From positions 1,550,001 through 1,614,000 of the forward strand of contig JAQJZZ010000012.1 in assembly GCA_030077755.1 (NCBI GenBank): a stretch of 64,000 bases of DNA. The letters are read 5' to 3'. This DNA is from Filosporella fistucella. Lineage: Eukaryota > Ascomycota > Leotiomycetes > Helotiales. The notes under the pieces were generated by a model, which did not search any database, was not told the origin of the DNA, and worked only from the letters and a program-made list of their open reading frames with translations. This document shows, in pieces, positions 46,601 through 59,643 of the stretch (positions are counted from its first letter, which is position 1; each line of letters begins with the position of its first letter). The translations under genes were made by a program, and so were the position numbers.

Positions 46601-49600
46601 ACTATCATCCCCGGGCTGTTGATACAAGAAAGCTCGTGGTAGACGCTTCTACTTGATATGATAGCTGCAATTTCACTAGTACTTCCGCTGACGGAGAGCA
46701 TTGCATGAGTCCCTGCAGTGCACTTGAATTGTAGAAGTTGCGCTCTTGTACCGACGAGATAAAGTGTGTCGAACAATGACAGAACTCCTGCTGTACATAG
46801 AGCAGCGTATTCGCCGATACTATGACCTATCACGACGTCTGGTTTGATGCCACAAATTTCCCAGTATTTTGACAGGCCGATTTGAAGAGCCACTAAGGCG
46901 AGGTGTTGCTCAACGATGCCTACAGATTCAAATTTTGACTCTCCATCTGCGAGGAGATGCAGGAAAGGTGGAAATTGCAATGAGATGCAGATGTCTTGCA
47001 GCTCATTGATCAGCTCTCGAAATTGCCTAGATGCTTTGAATAGATCTTTGCCCATGCCCGCATAACTTCCACCTTGCCCACTGAACATAAACACTATTGC
47101 CGGCTTCTTGTTCGCTTTTAGTTCTTCTGCATTTATATCAAGGTCACGTGAAAGTGATATGGCAATATCATCCGCACTAGATCCATAATAAGCAGATCTC
47201 AGGCTGTAGTGGTTGCGCCTCGCAGTTGAAGTATATGCAAGGTCAGCAAGACACACATTTTTGTTGTCGCGGAGAAATCGAAGCATGCGTTTTTTGTTCT
47301 CATTTAGAGATTTTGCACTGTGGGCTGAGACCGTGACAACATGGTACGATCGAGGATCTAAATCTCTGTTGTGAGCTTTTCTATCTGGTTCTTCTAGAAT
47401 GAAACATGTGTTTCCTCCCTGCGTTGAGACTCATCAATATTATTTCTTGCCGATATTGGAGTCACTCACAGCAGCATCAAAATTGTTGACCAGAATCCTA
47501 CTCTTCTTTCCGCCAGCAGCAAGCGGCAGGTTGTCCCCAGGAACCAAGATCCGTCCACCCTTAAGTGCGGGGTAGTTTCCGAGATTCTGGGGAATACCAA
47601 CTTGCCCAGGGACGATTTTGTTTTGGAGAACAAGAGCTCCCTTGATCAAAGATAGGACACCTGCGGCCTTGGAACGAAGTTAGCCTGATTTCTAGTCATT
47701 TGTTTCAGGGAACCGACCGCTTCTGAATGAGCAATATTTGCTTTGATGGCGCCAACGACTAATGGTTTCTGGCGACTTCCTGACTTCGTGAAAACATTGG
47801 AAATGGACTCAATCTCAGTAGCGTCCCCGACTGTAGTCCCAGTGCCATGAAATTCAACATAATCAATATCATCGGGCTCTAGTCCTGTCTTGTGAAGAAG
47901 TGTTCGAAAGACTCGCTCCTGGGTTCCGACATGGGGATGTGTGATGGAAGTTGACTCGGCAGAATGATTCCGCGCGTAACCTCGAATGACGGCAACAATC
48001 TTGTCATTGTCTTGAAGAGCATCATCTTGTCTCTTTAAGACTAGAATACCAACCCCTTCACCTCGGCAGTAGCCATCAGCATCGCTTCGAAATGTTTTGC
48101 AACCACCAGTCATGGAAAGGAAACCACCATTACTCAAGGCGGAGTGCCAGAAAGGAGTGGCGATAATGTTAGCACCACCAACAATGGCAGTGTCGCAATC
48201 TCGATTCATCAGTGCCTTGAAGGCCAATGCTGTTGCAGATGCAGATGAACCACAAGCAGAGTCAACACAGAACGTGGCGCCTTCCCAGTTGAAATAGTGA
48301 TTCAAACGTCCAGCGTCAAATCCGCGCTCATTACCGTGGATCCAATGGCTTTCTACTCCTAACGCTTGATGTAATTCTCTCCAGTCGTCAGCGCCGATCC
48401 CAATAAATGTACTGATACGCCTGGAGTCTGTTGAACGAGTTCCATTAACCGTTATGCCAGCAGTCTGCAGGGCTTCAAATGTGGAATGCAAAAGAAGGCG
48501 CTGACCCGGGTCCATTTGGACTGCCTCTCGAGGTGACACATTGAATAGCTTGTGGTCAAAGAGTCCTGGATTCTCTAGAAAGCAGCCAAATATACTACTT
48601 TTCGGGTCCTCTTCCACATCGAATCTATCTGACGGGACCTGAAAGAGTAAATGGTTGATTAGTAAGAGAAATACACAATACCGAGTTGCCTAACCTTCTC
48701 GTGGAAATCTTTCTGCTCCAGAAGACTTGCCCACAAGTCTCCAATGGTTTCAGATCCAGGAAATCGACCTGAAATGCCAATGATGGCAACAGATTCGGAC
48801 TTCACGTGATTTTCTACATCTTCCGAGGAGGATGAGTTTGATTTCATGCTCACTTTCAACCTCTTCTTTTGCATAGTTCGTCTAAACGACGGGAGGTAAG
48901 TGGTGTTGCCAAGTACGAAAAGTGCAGTTTCCTGTTCTCTCCTCAAACAAGATATACCTGCTTCAAAAACTCGCTCTGGATACGCTGTATTCTGGAAGAT
49001 ATCCTTGAGAATGTGTTCCAACAATTTGCGAAGATTTGTACTCGGTATTGCTCCGCTTATGGAACCTGAGATTAGTTTGAAATCTGGTTTGACTGTCTTT
49101 TCAAGAAAGTCTGATGTTCCTATCAGGTATTCCATGTCTGGGGCTTTCAAGTGTGGAGCATGCGCGGGACCCAGAGCTGGAAGCATCATCACGTTGCTCT
49201 TCTTTAAAGGGGCAGAACTGGCTACAAGACTTCTCAAAGTTGAAGGCGGCCCAAAGATTGTGGCCCAGGAGGTCGCTTGAATCCCGATATATGCTTGTCT
49301 GTGTCGCGGAACGTTCTACGTCAGATGGCCGGTTAGACTGAAGTTACTAACACAGGGCGCTCAATTTACCTCGATATTGTGAAATCTGCTTATGATTGAA
49401 TCAAGCTCACTTGTGATCTCGCCAATTGCAGAGAAAGCCCATTCTCCCCGTTCTGAATCAATTCTCATTCCTTGTCTTCGAATCTCAACGGCTTGGCGGC
49501 ATGATACTACAACAAGATATGTCGCTACTTCAATCAATTCGCCTACATCATTGGCAACAGCTGCTGCAGCAGCAGCAAGCATACTCCCAGAGATACTGAG

Positions 49601-50007
49601 CGCAATTACTTGGGAGCCATTCCCTATCAGTAATGATGGGTCTTTTTCTGCATGACTACGAGTGTATTCGTCAGCCAAGGCAAAGAAATTGAGTCTATCG
49701 GGCTTTTAGAAACCTACAGAATGAGTTCCCCAACACGTGCAACAAAGTTTAAAACAATATGGGCAATGTTGAAAGGATCTTTCTTGTTCTCGTAGCATTC
49801 TTGCAAATCATGAATATCATAGAAAACTCCAATAGCTTCACGTTCAAGAGGACTCAATTTCTGAATTTCTCGCCCAACTGCTTCTACAGAAGTTTGTATG
49901 AAGAGTTGGGTATTATTTGAATGTTGAGACTTGGCCAGAAGCTGTCGAATGAGAGGAATTGGCGGGTCTGCTGAGTCTCCAAAAAGGAGGATTTGATTTC
50001 CAGCCAT
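43680..50007 (-). CDS. non-reducing polyketide synthase, SAT-KS-MAT-PT-ACP-TE
   Basis: Seven exons: 50007-49718, 49655-49370, 49315-48695, 48638-47718, 47667-47470, 47418-43804, 43742-43680; 1997 aa. SAT (1 to about 340): His in PAHAPHL, but the nucleophile region reads VIALSISGSMLAAAA with no cysteine. KS (about 365-790): Cys in VDSACGSSASA (near 528), FHGTGTTVGDATE, and NIAHSEAAAG rebuilt over an intron whose donor GTCGGT is atypical. MAT: FMFSGQGG and GHSIGEYAAL (near 968). PT: His in GHKLSG (near 1297), Asp in YWLDIIGQG (near 1487). One ACP: GVDSIFA (near 1653). TE: GGWSGGG (near 1811) and His in PGDHFSIM. It should take a starter acyl chain, extend with malonyl-CoA, set aldol cyclisation in PT and release by TE. 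Paired divergently with the reducing PKS, the expected starter donor. Confidence 0.93.
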
Positions 50008-51106
50008 AGCGATTAAAAAGTTCCGGCTGAGCAAAGCGGGTTCTGTCGCAACGTTAGGAAAGGAGTTTTGTCGATGTTCTGTATATTAAAGTATTGCAGT
50101 TGTCGTAACCAATTGTTTCGACGTGCCTGTGTACTAACTGCCACATGGCACCGCCCAAGCAATTAGGTTGAAATTATAATTACCAATTACTGCGAAGTTT
50201 CGAGTAAAACAGCGGTAAAATCTGCAGCCCAAAGCCAAGCAGCTGCCGTTTGTTAAGGCTTACATCGCTGACTACGCACCTCGTGGTTCTGGACATGGAG
50301 CAAATGGACTTAATTTCTCACCCGGAATAGCACCCTGCATCTTTACCCACAACGAAGCCCCTGATATACTCGCATCCTACGAAAGACCAAGCTGGGAGCC
50401 TTTTAGGGGCCCTTCTCCGAGACATGTCAGATACAGGGGGCAATGGTCCACGAGTGCGCCAATTCCGCTTCTCGCTTGGGCCCTGAACCCCCTGAAGTGC
50501 ACAATACAGGCACTATGCGAGGGCAGGCTGTATAGCTCGGGGGTGCATGCAGCATGCGTCAATATACCGACCGTTTGGAAATGCCACTTGGAATCAATCA
50601 TGGAGAACACCAAGCCATGACTGGATCAAGAGCTTACACTTCAGCTGAAAGCGCAATTCCCGGCCCAGAGGACCGACAAGGGACATTAGATTTTACCGCT
50701 CCTGTTCAAGGATGGCTTCAATTACGTTGTCAGCATTTGGTTCTCGAACAACCAAGGGACACAAGGAGCTTCTATCAGTGTGTTTCCATGCTTGAGATAG
50801 CCAAAGGATGAGCCTTATCTGTAATGTCCAAGCGGGGGAGGAAAGATAAAGTTGTTCGATTCATTGGAAAAAATACATGCTCCCACGCTTTAGATGAAAT
50901 GTCATATCATTCTCTCGTTACGTAGGTCGACTCTACACACATGTGAAGCATTTGCTGATGTACCATGTATTTCAGATCTTTTTCTAGATAAACATTTAAC
51001 ACTCAATTTCCTCTGTGTCCTGAGAAAGTTTTAGTTATCGAATCTCGAACAGTTTCTAGCATATCCCATACGTCCAGTACGAGCCAGTCACGACGAAGTA
51101 CCCCGC
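50008..51106. promoter_or_regulatory. bidirectional promoter between the two PKS genes
   Basis: 1.1 kb separating the divergent PKS starts. Two CCAAT strings occur, near 50109 and 50181. The central part (about 50280-50630) is less AT-rich than its flanks and carries frames on both strands without recognisable content. Joint transcription of the PKS pair from here is the expectation. I do not name a specific activator site. Confidence 0.55.
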
Positions 51107-54100
51107 ATGGACGCCCCCATCGCCATCGTTGGCATTGGCCTACGTCTCCCAGGTGGCTGTTGCGATACTGACTCATTCTGGGAACTTCTAATCAATAAAA
51201 GAGATGCCAGAAAGGAGATACCTCCAGAAAGGTTCAATATCAGCGGATTTCATACACGGCAAAGAGGGACAAAGGGAAGTGGCGGTACACTTTCCCTCAA
51301 ACATGGATACTTCCTGGAAGATGCAATGGATCGATTTGATGCAGGATTTTTCAGCATGTCACAGCCTGAAGTTGAGAGATTAGACCCTCAGCAAAGATTA
51401 CTGCTGGAAGTCGTATATGAAGCTTTAGAGAATGCTGGGGAGACAGAGTCCCGAGGAACCAACGTGGGAGTATATGCTGGAAGTTTTGGAGCAGATTGGG
51501 CACAAATGCAAGGCAAAGATTTACAAGATGAGAGTGTTTATGGCATCACCGGTCGAGATGACTTCGTACACGGAAATCGCGTATCATACGAATTTGGTTT
51601 ACATGGACCTAGTATGACGGTGAAAACAGCCTGCTCATCCAGTTTGGTCGCACTGCATTTGGCATGTGAAGCATTGCAACGGGGGGACTGCTCAGCTGCT
51701 GTTGTATGCGCCGCGAATCTTCTACTGACTCCTGACCTCTCAATGGCCTTAGACAGTATTGGAGTATTGTCACCAGATGGATCATCGAAGAGTTTTGATG
51801 CCAGTGCGAATGGCTACGCACGCGGCGATGCCGTAGAAGCGGTCTACATCAAGCCCCTAGACAAAGCCCTTCGAGATGGTAATCCCATTCGAGCAATTAT
51901 TCGAGCTACAGCTACAAACTCTGTAAGTTCGTGCCGTCAAATTCATATTCAAGCATTGAAAGCTCGCCTATGTCTTATGGCTGAAGTGCGAACTAGCAAT
52001 TTCGGACGATCTAATGCTTATCTTACCATTTTCCCCCTTTGGTATGATATTTTCTGATGTTTCAAATAGGATGGCAAAACTCGAGGGCTGTTCACACCGA
52101 GCCCAGATGCTCAGTCTGCTCTCATTCGCCGAGCCTACGAGAAGGCGAATATTTCGGATCCCACAGCAACGACATTTGTAGAGTGTCATGGAACAGGCAC
52201 AGCGACTGGTGACCCGCTGGAGCTAGAGGCTGTTGCTGGTGTTCTTGGTGGTGGTGATAGCCCCACGTACGTTGGAAGTGTAAGCCTCAACTTTCAATCG
52301 AGTCCGTTGTCTTCTGTCTACCACTTAGACATAACCATGGTGAGCAGCATGTCCAATGGGTTCTGACAGGCAAGTAGGTCAAACCAAATATCGGCCATGG
52401 GGAGGCAGCTGCTGGACTCAGCAGCTTGATTAAAGCTGTCCTTGCTCTAGAGCATAAACTCATTCCTCCAAACATCAAGTTCAACACCCCAAATCCAAAA
52501 AGTGAGCAGAACTTCCCACTAAATCAATTTCCCTAATCCCAGTGAAAGGACACTGACTTCTGCAGTTCCTTTCAAAGAACGCAACTTAATAGTCCCCGTA
52601 GATCCTGTACCTTGGCCTACTGATAGAGTTCACAGAGTCAGCATCAATTCGTTTGGGATGGGCGGTGCCAATGCTCATGTCATTATTGACGCAGCTCCTC
52701 CTACTCCAACGCAAAATGGCATTTATGGTACCCGAACCAACGGTATCTTGTCTGTGAATCGCCTTCACTTGAATGGATCGCACTCAAATGGCGCCCATAC
52801 GAATGGACATAGTCTGATCAAGTCGAATGGAAACCACCCTGGTGTCGATAGAGCGAGAATGCGGCTTCTTGTATTCTCAGCGAACAGTGAGTTATCGCTG
52901 CGAACCATGTTACTGAATTATGAGAGCTTCATAAAAAAGGGATCATTCAAATTGTCTGATCTCGCATACACTTTGGGCCACAAACGTCATCATTGGAACG
53001 TGCGATCATTTTGCGTCACAGACGGGCAGACCTTCCAGCCTGTGCAATCATCAAAGATATCAAAAGTAAAAGGAATCTTATTCATATTTACAGGGCAAGG
53101 AGCGCAATGGGCTGGAATGGGTAGAGAGCTAATTCGTGATTTTATTTCCTTCAAAGAGGATATTCAGAAAATGGATGGGTGGCTTGAGAACTCATCGCAT
53201 CCTCCAAAATGGAAAATTGAAGGTATATCCATTGCTCTCCACTAAGTGACAAAATTCCATGCTATAATGTACTGACACAAAAAGAACTTTTAAGAGAGTC
53301 CGCAGAAATAAATTCAGCTGAACTAGCACAGCCATTGTGCACAGCACTTCAACTTGCGTTAGTCAATTTGCTGCGACGATGCGGTGTTTTGCCAGCTGCA
53401 GTAGTCGGTCACTCGAGCGGCGAGATTGCAGCAGCATACGCCGCCGGTGCTCTGGGTATGAAAGAAGCTCTTCTCGTGTCATACTATCGAGGAATCGCGA
53501 CTCGTGAGCTCAAAAGATCGGGGGCCATGGGTGCGGTAGGATTAGGCCGAGACGAGTTGGAGGGGCTACTCGTAGGGAATACTGTTTTGGCATGTGAGAA
53601 CAGTCCCTCGAGTGTTACAATATCAGGAAACTCCGAAGATGTTGACGAATCGTTGGAGAGAATCTCCCACTTGAAACCTGGAGTTTTGGCACGAAAATTG
53701 AAAGTCGATCGCGCGTATCATTCCAGTGAGTTAATCCCGCGACTGTTTCATGCAAGTTGGGTGTTGACTACTCAAAGGCCACATGAAGGAAGTCGCCCAG
53801 CTGTACGAGGATCTCATGATTTCTATCAAACCGGCAGACGGCAAATTAAAGGTCCCATTCTACTCAAGCGTTGAAGGCTGTTCTACGCGAGATGCTGCGT
53901 ATCTTGGGCCAGCTTACTGGCGTTCGAATATGGAGAAGCCGGTGTTGTTTCTTTCTGCTGTCGAGGCTGCTCTTCAGGTTAAAGACCTCTTCAGCAATGC
54001 CTTGGAAATCGGTCCACACTCGACACTATCCGGCCCCTTCAGACAGATATGTCAAGAGACGGGAGAAAAGATACAGTACACTAATATTTTGTCTCGGGGA

Positions 54101-57100
54101 AATGACTGTAGCCAATCATTTCTCACGGCTTTAGGGAATCTATTCTGTCAAGGTCTGACACCTAAGTTTTCAGAATTGGGCCCACCTGGGATTACAATGA
54201 CAAATTTGCCAACATATCCTTGGAACCACGAAACCTCATACTGGCATGAAAGTCGTATCTCTCGAGAATTCCGAAACCGAGGATATCCTGAGCACGAACT
54301 TCTAGGTGCTCGAGTAGTTGGTGGAAATGATCTTGAGCCAAGTTGGCGGAAGTTGCTTGATCTCAATCAAATTCCCTGGCTCAGTGACCATGTCATTGCT
54401 GGCGATGTCATTTTCCCCGCTGCTGGCTACGTCGCGGTAGTTGGAGAAGCTATTCGACAGCTTGCCAACACAGCTTCCTTTACCATCCGCAACTTATCAA
54501 TTGCATCAGCAATGAGTCTTCATGCTGGAAGGTATACTGAAATCATCACGCAATTTCGCTCCAAAGAGAACCTGGCAAAATCTCATCTGGCGACTGCTTC
54601 GTACTCATTCAGTGTTTCGTCTTTTGATGGAACGAAGTGGCATCGACATTGTACTGGCGAGGTCCACACAGGCCAAGGCACGATTGAGGACATCTTCACA
54701 GCAGATGACAAAATTGTCAGGCAAGTGAAAAGAGTAGACTGGTACCGCATCGGAAAGTCAGCCGGACTGGAATATGGACCCGCTTTCCAAGGGCTTCAAG
54801 ATATTCGTTGCGGTGTCGTGAATTTTGCTGCGTCAGCCAAGGTGGATGCGGATCAGCTACCGAATGGCCAAGAGTACGCAGTCCATCCTATTGCAATTGA
54901 CCAGTTGCTACAGCTTTGTATTGTAGGGTCATTTCAAGGCCATCTGAGAAAGATGGATAAGTTGGTGCTCCCAGTTCGCATTGGCGAAATCCGGGTTGTG
55001 GCTCAGGATCTTCATTCAGATATTATCCTCAATTCACGAGGCACATCTCGGAACGAGAATTCGACATGTGCCAATGCACAAATAAAAGGAAGCAATGGGC
55101 TCATTCTAATGCAGTGCGAAGATATACAATTTCGGACTCTGGACAACAACGCGACTGAAAATGAGAGAGCTACTATGCATAAACTCCATCTGCTTGAGTG
55201 GAAACCAGATATTGATCTCGTTGACGCATCTGAGTTGCTTCATCGTACTTCAGACATGACGGAATATATGAAACTGCTTGAGGAGCTTCATATACTTTGT
55301 GCCATTGAAATCTCTAGTTCTCTGAAGCTTATCAGATCATCGAAGCCTCATTTGCAACGATTTCAAGAGTGGATAGACGATTTCATCGCCGGCATTCGGC
55401 AAAGAGGCAGTGAGATTGTCCAAGCGACTAGTCAAATATTCGAGTGCTCATCGAAACAACGAAAATCTCGGATTCAAAGGCTACTCAACAAGATCCTTGA
55501 CACACCAGCAAAGGATATGGCACTTGCCATCACCAAGCTGTATGATGCGGCGGAAGATATTTTTCTTGGCAACAAGGAGCCTCTGGAGGTGTTACTTGCT
55601 GACGACTTGCTGACCCGAGTTTACAATTTCCAAAATATGGTCGATCATGATCAGTTCTTGCAACTACTCGGCCACAGCCGCCCTGATATGCGGATCCTAG
55701 AAATCGGAGCTGGTACTGGTGGATTCACGTCAACCATTCTGCCGGCTCTGAACAAATCTGGCTACGGCTGTATGTTCGATACTTACACATACACTGATAT
55801 TTCTGCCGGCTTCTTCAAAAATGCCAAGCAACGATTCAAAGATTATCCAAATATTGAGTTTGTCGAATTGGATATCACACGTGACCTAGTAGCTCAAGGC
55901 ATTCAATTGAATAGCTATGATCTTGTGCTTGCTTCTAACGTAAGTATCTCTGCTTCCATATGGGCTCCCACTGATAATTCTGACCCTAGGTTCTTCATGC
56001 GACCCCGAAGTTGCATGAAACACTAAGTAATTGTCGATCACTTTTGCGCTCTGGCGGGCGACTGTTCATGCTGGAGCTCTGCGCAGGTACGGTGGCACCC
56101 ATCAAATTTATAGCAGCCACTGACAACCAATCTAGAATCTAAATTTATGAACTACATATTTGTGAGTGGCAAGTTGAAACCCCTCCTTAGGTGTCTTACT
56201 AATCTCTCAGGGCTTCCTCCCTGGCTGGTGGCTTGGGGAATCTGACAATCGTCCAAATGAGCCATACATTCAACCATCTCAATGGGATATTGCCCTTCGA
56301 AACGCAGGATTTGACGGAGTTGAAGCTGCTATTAAAGATCAGCCAGCACCATATCACATCAACGCCTTGATCATTGCGAGAGCCACACAGCCTGAAACTC
56401 ACACTCAGAAGAACGTGAGCTTTCTGGTATCCAATTCAAATATTGTGAATGAACATGTTCAAAGTGTCCTACAAGCTTTTCAATCCAAGGACTATTTTGT
56501 ATCATTATGCACGTTGCAGGACCTGCCTTCAGCTCGGTCAGAAATCATATCTCTCCTTGAGATCGAGGGACAAGCACCCTTCTTTCAAGACATATCCGAA
56601 GCGAAATTTGACAGCTTAATCAGCCTGATTGAGGAATGCTACAGAGCCGGAAACAAGCTGCTGTGGATCACTGGATCTGTACAGATTTCTGTTGGAGATC
56701 CTTATCATGCTATGGTATTAGGGCTAGCCAGAACAATTCGACTTGAACTTGGGTCTGTATTCGCGACTCTAGAGCTGGATCCTATAACACTGCAGAACTC
56801 GCAGTGCGATGCCATCTTCCAGGTATTCAAGAAGCTGCAAGCCAAACCAAGCCTTGCTTATGATACTATGGATTGCGAGTTCGCGCTTACGAACGGAAGT
56901 ATATGCATACCTCGATATATGCCAGCCAAAGTTGACAACCTGCTGTGTGAAACAGTTGAGCCGACAAGAGCAGCGAAGAAGTTGTTTGTGAAAACTCCAG
57001 GGGCAATTGACAGCCTTGAATGGGGAATACAGTCACGACAGAGTGTTCTATCGGATGAGGATGTGGAAATCCTGGTGGAATCAGCGTCATTAAATTCTAG

Positions 57101-59436
57101 GGTATAAAATGCAAGTGATACTATCTGGGTCATGTGCTGACCGCTTGTAGGACTATGACAGAGCCAAGGGGGATTTGCAAGGAAGTCGAGATCTCGGATT
57201 CGAGTGTGTAGGACGAATAGTCGGCGTCGGTGGAAGAAGCTCGCACAGCTTCATTGTGGGGGATCGTGTACTTTGCTGGTCTGCTGGGTCGTTGGCGACC
57301 CACCTCCGAATTGATTCTAGAAGTTGCCTCAAGCTTCCAGATACTCTAAGTTCCGATGAGGCACTTCGGGTCTCCGCTGCACTTGGAGCAGCGTATCGTG
57401 GTCTTGTAGAGCTGTGCAATTTGGCCAAGGATGAGAGTGTTCTGATACATCCAGTCGTGGGTCCAAATGGTATTGCTGCTGTACAGATAGCAAATATGGT
57501 CGGAGCTGAGGTGAATAGTCTACTCCTAATTTCTGTTGAATATTTACTGATCGATGTAGATTTTCGCTACTGTTACAACCGATGAGCAAAGGTCACTTCT
57601 GGAGACAACTTTTGGGATTCCACACTCACACATATTTTCTTTCGACGACCCTCAACTTCAAAATGAAGTCTTACAAGCAACTAGTTCCAGAGGTGTAGAC
57701 GTCATTGTGAATTTTGATTCCAGCAATGATTCCGCCTACGCGAGCTGGAAATGTATTGCCGAAGGAGGAAGCATGCTGGATTTGAGTGCGCGGAACGCCA
57801 ACATCCACCAGGAGGGAAGACATACCGCGAATGGTGGGGGCATATGTTCTTATAGTCTTGACATGACCTCTCTGATGCATAAAAAACCCTCACTAGTTCC
57901 AAGGTCAGTTAATTATGTTCGAGAGATTCTCGTCCACTCGGATTAGGTGACATCGTTACTGACATAGATTCTAGTTTGATGAAAAGAATAATGGACCTGT
58001 ACCTCACTGAGAGGAATCATTTTGATTCGTCGCTCCCAATCACCAAGTTCCCACCGAGCAATATCAAAGAAGCCTCTCATCATCTCCAAGCTGGCCAGCA
58101 TCTTGGACCTTCATGTATAGAATTTCCCTCGGATACAAAGTCTTTTCAAGCCGACTTCTTTGCAGAAGAATCAAAATTTAAAGGCGACGGTGCATATCTT
58201 ATGGTTGGTGGTCTTGGAGGACTTGGTAGATCAGCTGCTATGTGGCTGGCTGAGAGAGGAGCTGGACATATCATATTCTTCTCCCGGTCAGCATCTAAAC
58301 ATGCTGCGGCACATTCTGGTTTTCTCCAAGAACTCGATGCGTTGGACTGTACTTACCAGATTGTCTCTGGAGCCGTCGACGATGTCTCAACAGTGGAAGA
58401 AGTGATTGCAAGCTCTCCGAAACCCATAGCTGGTGTGGTTCACTTACCGCTTGTCGTCTGGGTATGTACTCCTTCGAGATAATTAACAAGCCTCTGTTAG
58501 TCTAACAAACGTGACTAGGATCGACCAGTCCTCGCAATGTCTCTCGAGGACTGGAAAATCGCAACCGCACCCAAAGTCCTCGGGGCTTGGAACCTCCATA
58601 ATGCTCTTTTGAAACAGAAACTTGATTTCTTCGTCCTTCTAGGATCTGCAAATGGCATTCGAGGGAATCATGGGCAGGCCAACTATGCAGCTGCCAACAC
58701 ATTCCTTACAGCTTTCGTCCGTTACCGTCAGCAGCTCAACCTACCTGCCTCAATCTTGGACATGGGACCTGTGGAAGATGTGGGAATCTTGACTGAGAAT
58801 CCTCAGATGATGGATGGGTTCCGACGCGCAGGTGCTGATATGGTCGTTGAAAATGAATTCCTGGATTCGTTTCATCTGGCAATTCAATCATCCCATCTCT
58901 GCCATGAAATCGGACCGACTATATCCTCTGGTTTCGCGAATCGTGCTCAGCTTATTATCGGGAGAATTCAAACTCCGTTTGACGCTCGCGCTCAGGGGTT
59001 GGCAAGAATCTACAGCGGAATTAAAAACGATGCCACCGTGATAGATTCAAGTCCCAGAGCTGAGAAAGAAGAGGATGTGATGCGACAATTCATGGAAAAA
59101 GCCAGAGCGAGTCCACAATCTCTGGTTGAAGATGCTTCTGGCACAGAAACTTTCCTTGCCAAGCAGATAATGCAAGCCGCGCAGCGTCTCCTCATATTTG
59201 ATGATGAAATTGATAATGATGATGATGCAGATGGCTTGGATCCTGACGTCTCCTCTAGCTTGTCTGATCTAGCTATCGATTCTTTGCTGGCAATCGAGTT
59301 GCAAAATTGGTGGAGGCAAAGTATGGGTACCCAGATCTCTGTATTGGAATTGATGAAAGACAGTTCAGTGCTTGAGCTTGGGAAATTAGCTAGGGCAAAG
59401 ATTTTGGCCGATTTGAACGTTGCGATTGATAAATGA
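51107..59436 (+). CDS. highly reducing polyketide synthase, KS-MAT-DH-CMeT-ER-KR-ACP
   Basis: Thirteen exons: 51107-51922, 52070-52279, 52378-52501, 52566-53222, 53285-53725, 53778-55939, 55990-56086, 56136-56161, 56211-57101, 57151-57510, 57560-57903, 57975-58461, 58519-59436; 2510 aa. KS: Cys in [51 protein letters not shown] (near 646) and [24 protein letters not shown] (His near 952) and Asp in [10 protein letters not shown] (near 1123). CMe[12 protein letters not shown] (near 1390), [31 protein letters not shown], but the NADPH loop reads [12 protein letters not shown] instead of the usual GGVG form. [12 protein letters not shown] (near 2119), GSANG and [24 protein letters not shown] (Ser near 2459). 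No terminal release domain, so the chain should be handed on, here to the SAT of the divergent PKS. Confidence 0.93.
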
Positions 59437-59643
59437 GCTGATGCTGAGAAGAGACAGAATTAGAATTTCATTTTAAGTTAGAATGCATCTTACTAAACCA
59501 ATCTTCAAAACACAAAAATAATTTCTGGACAAGGTTTACTGTTTGTTCGATGTACCTAAATTTTGCGACCATTGGTTATTTCTCTATCTTGTTGCCGCCA
59601 GCAAAGGTAGTTTTGGCTCCATGCAAAGCCCTCTCTTTCTCTT

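Noticed and set aside
50377..50613. 78-codon minus-strand frame between the PKS genes
   Set aside because: No recognisable content; lies in the shared promoter.
51107..59436. Reducing PKS read as fragmented or frameshifted
   Set aside because: Twelve GT-AG introns join all segments in frame and each join restores conserved motifs.
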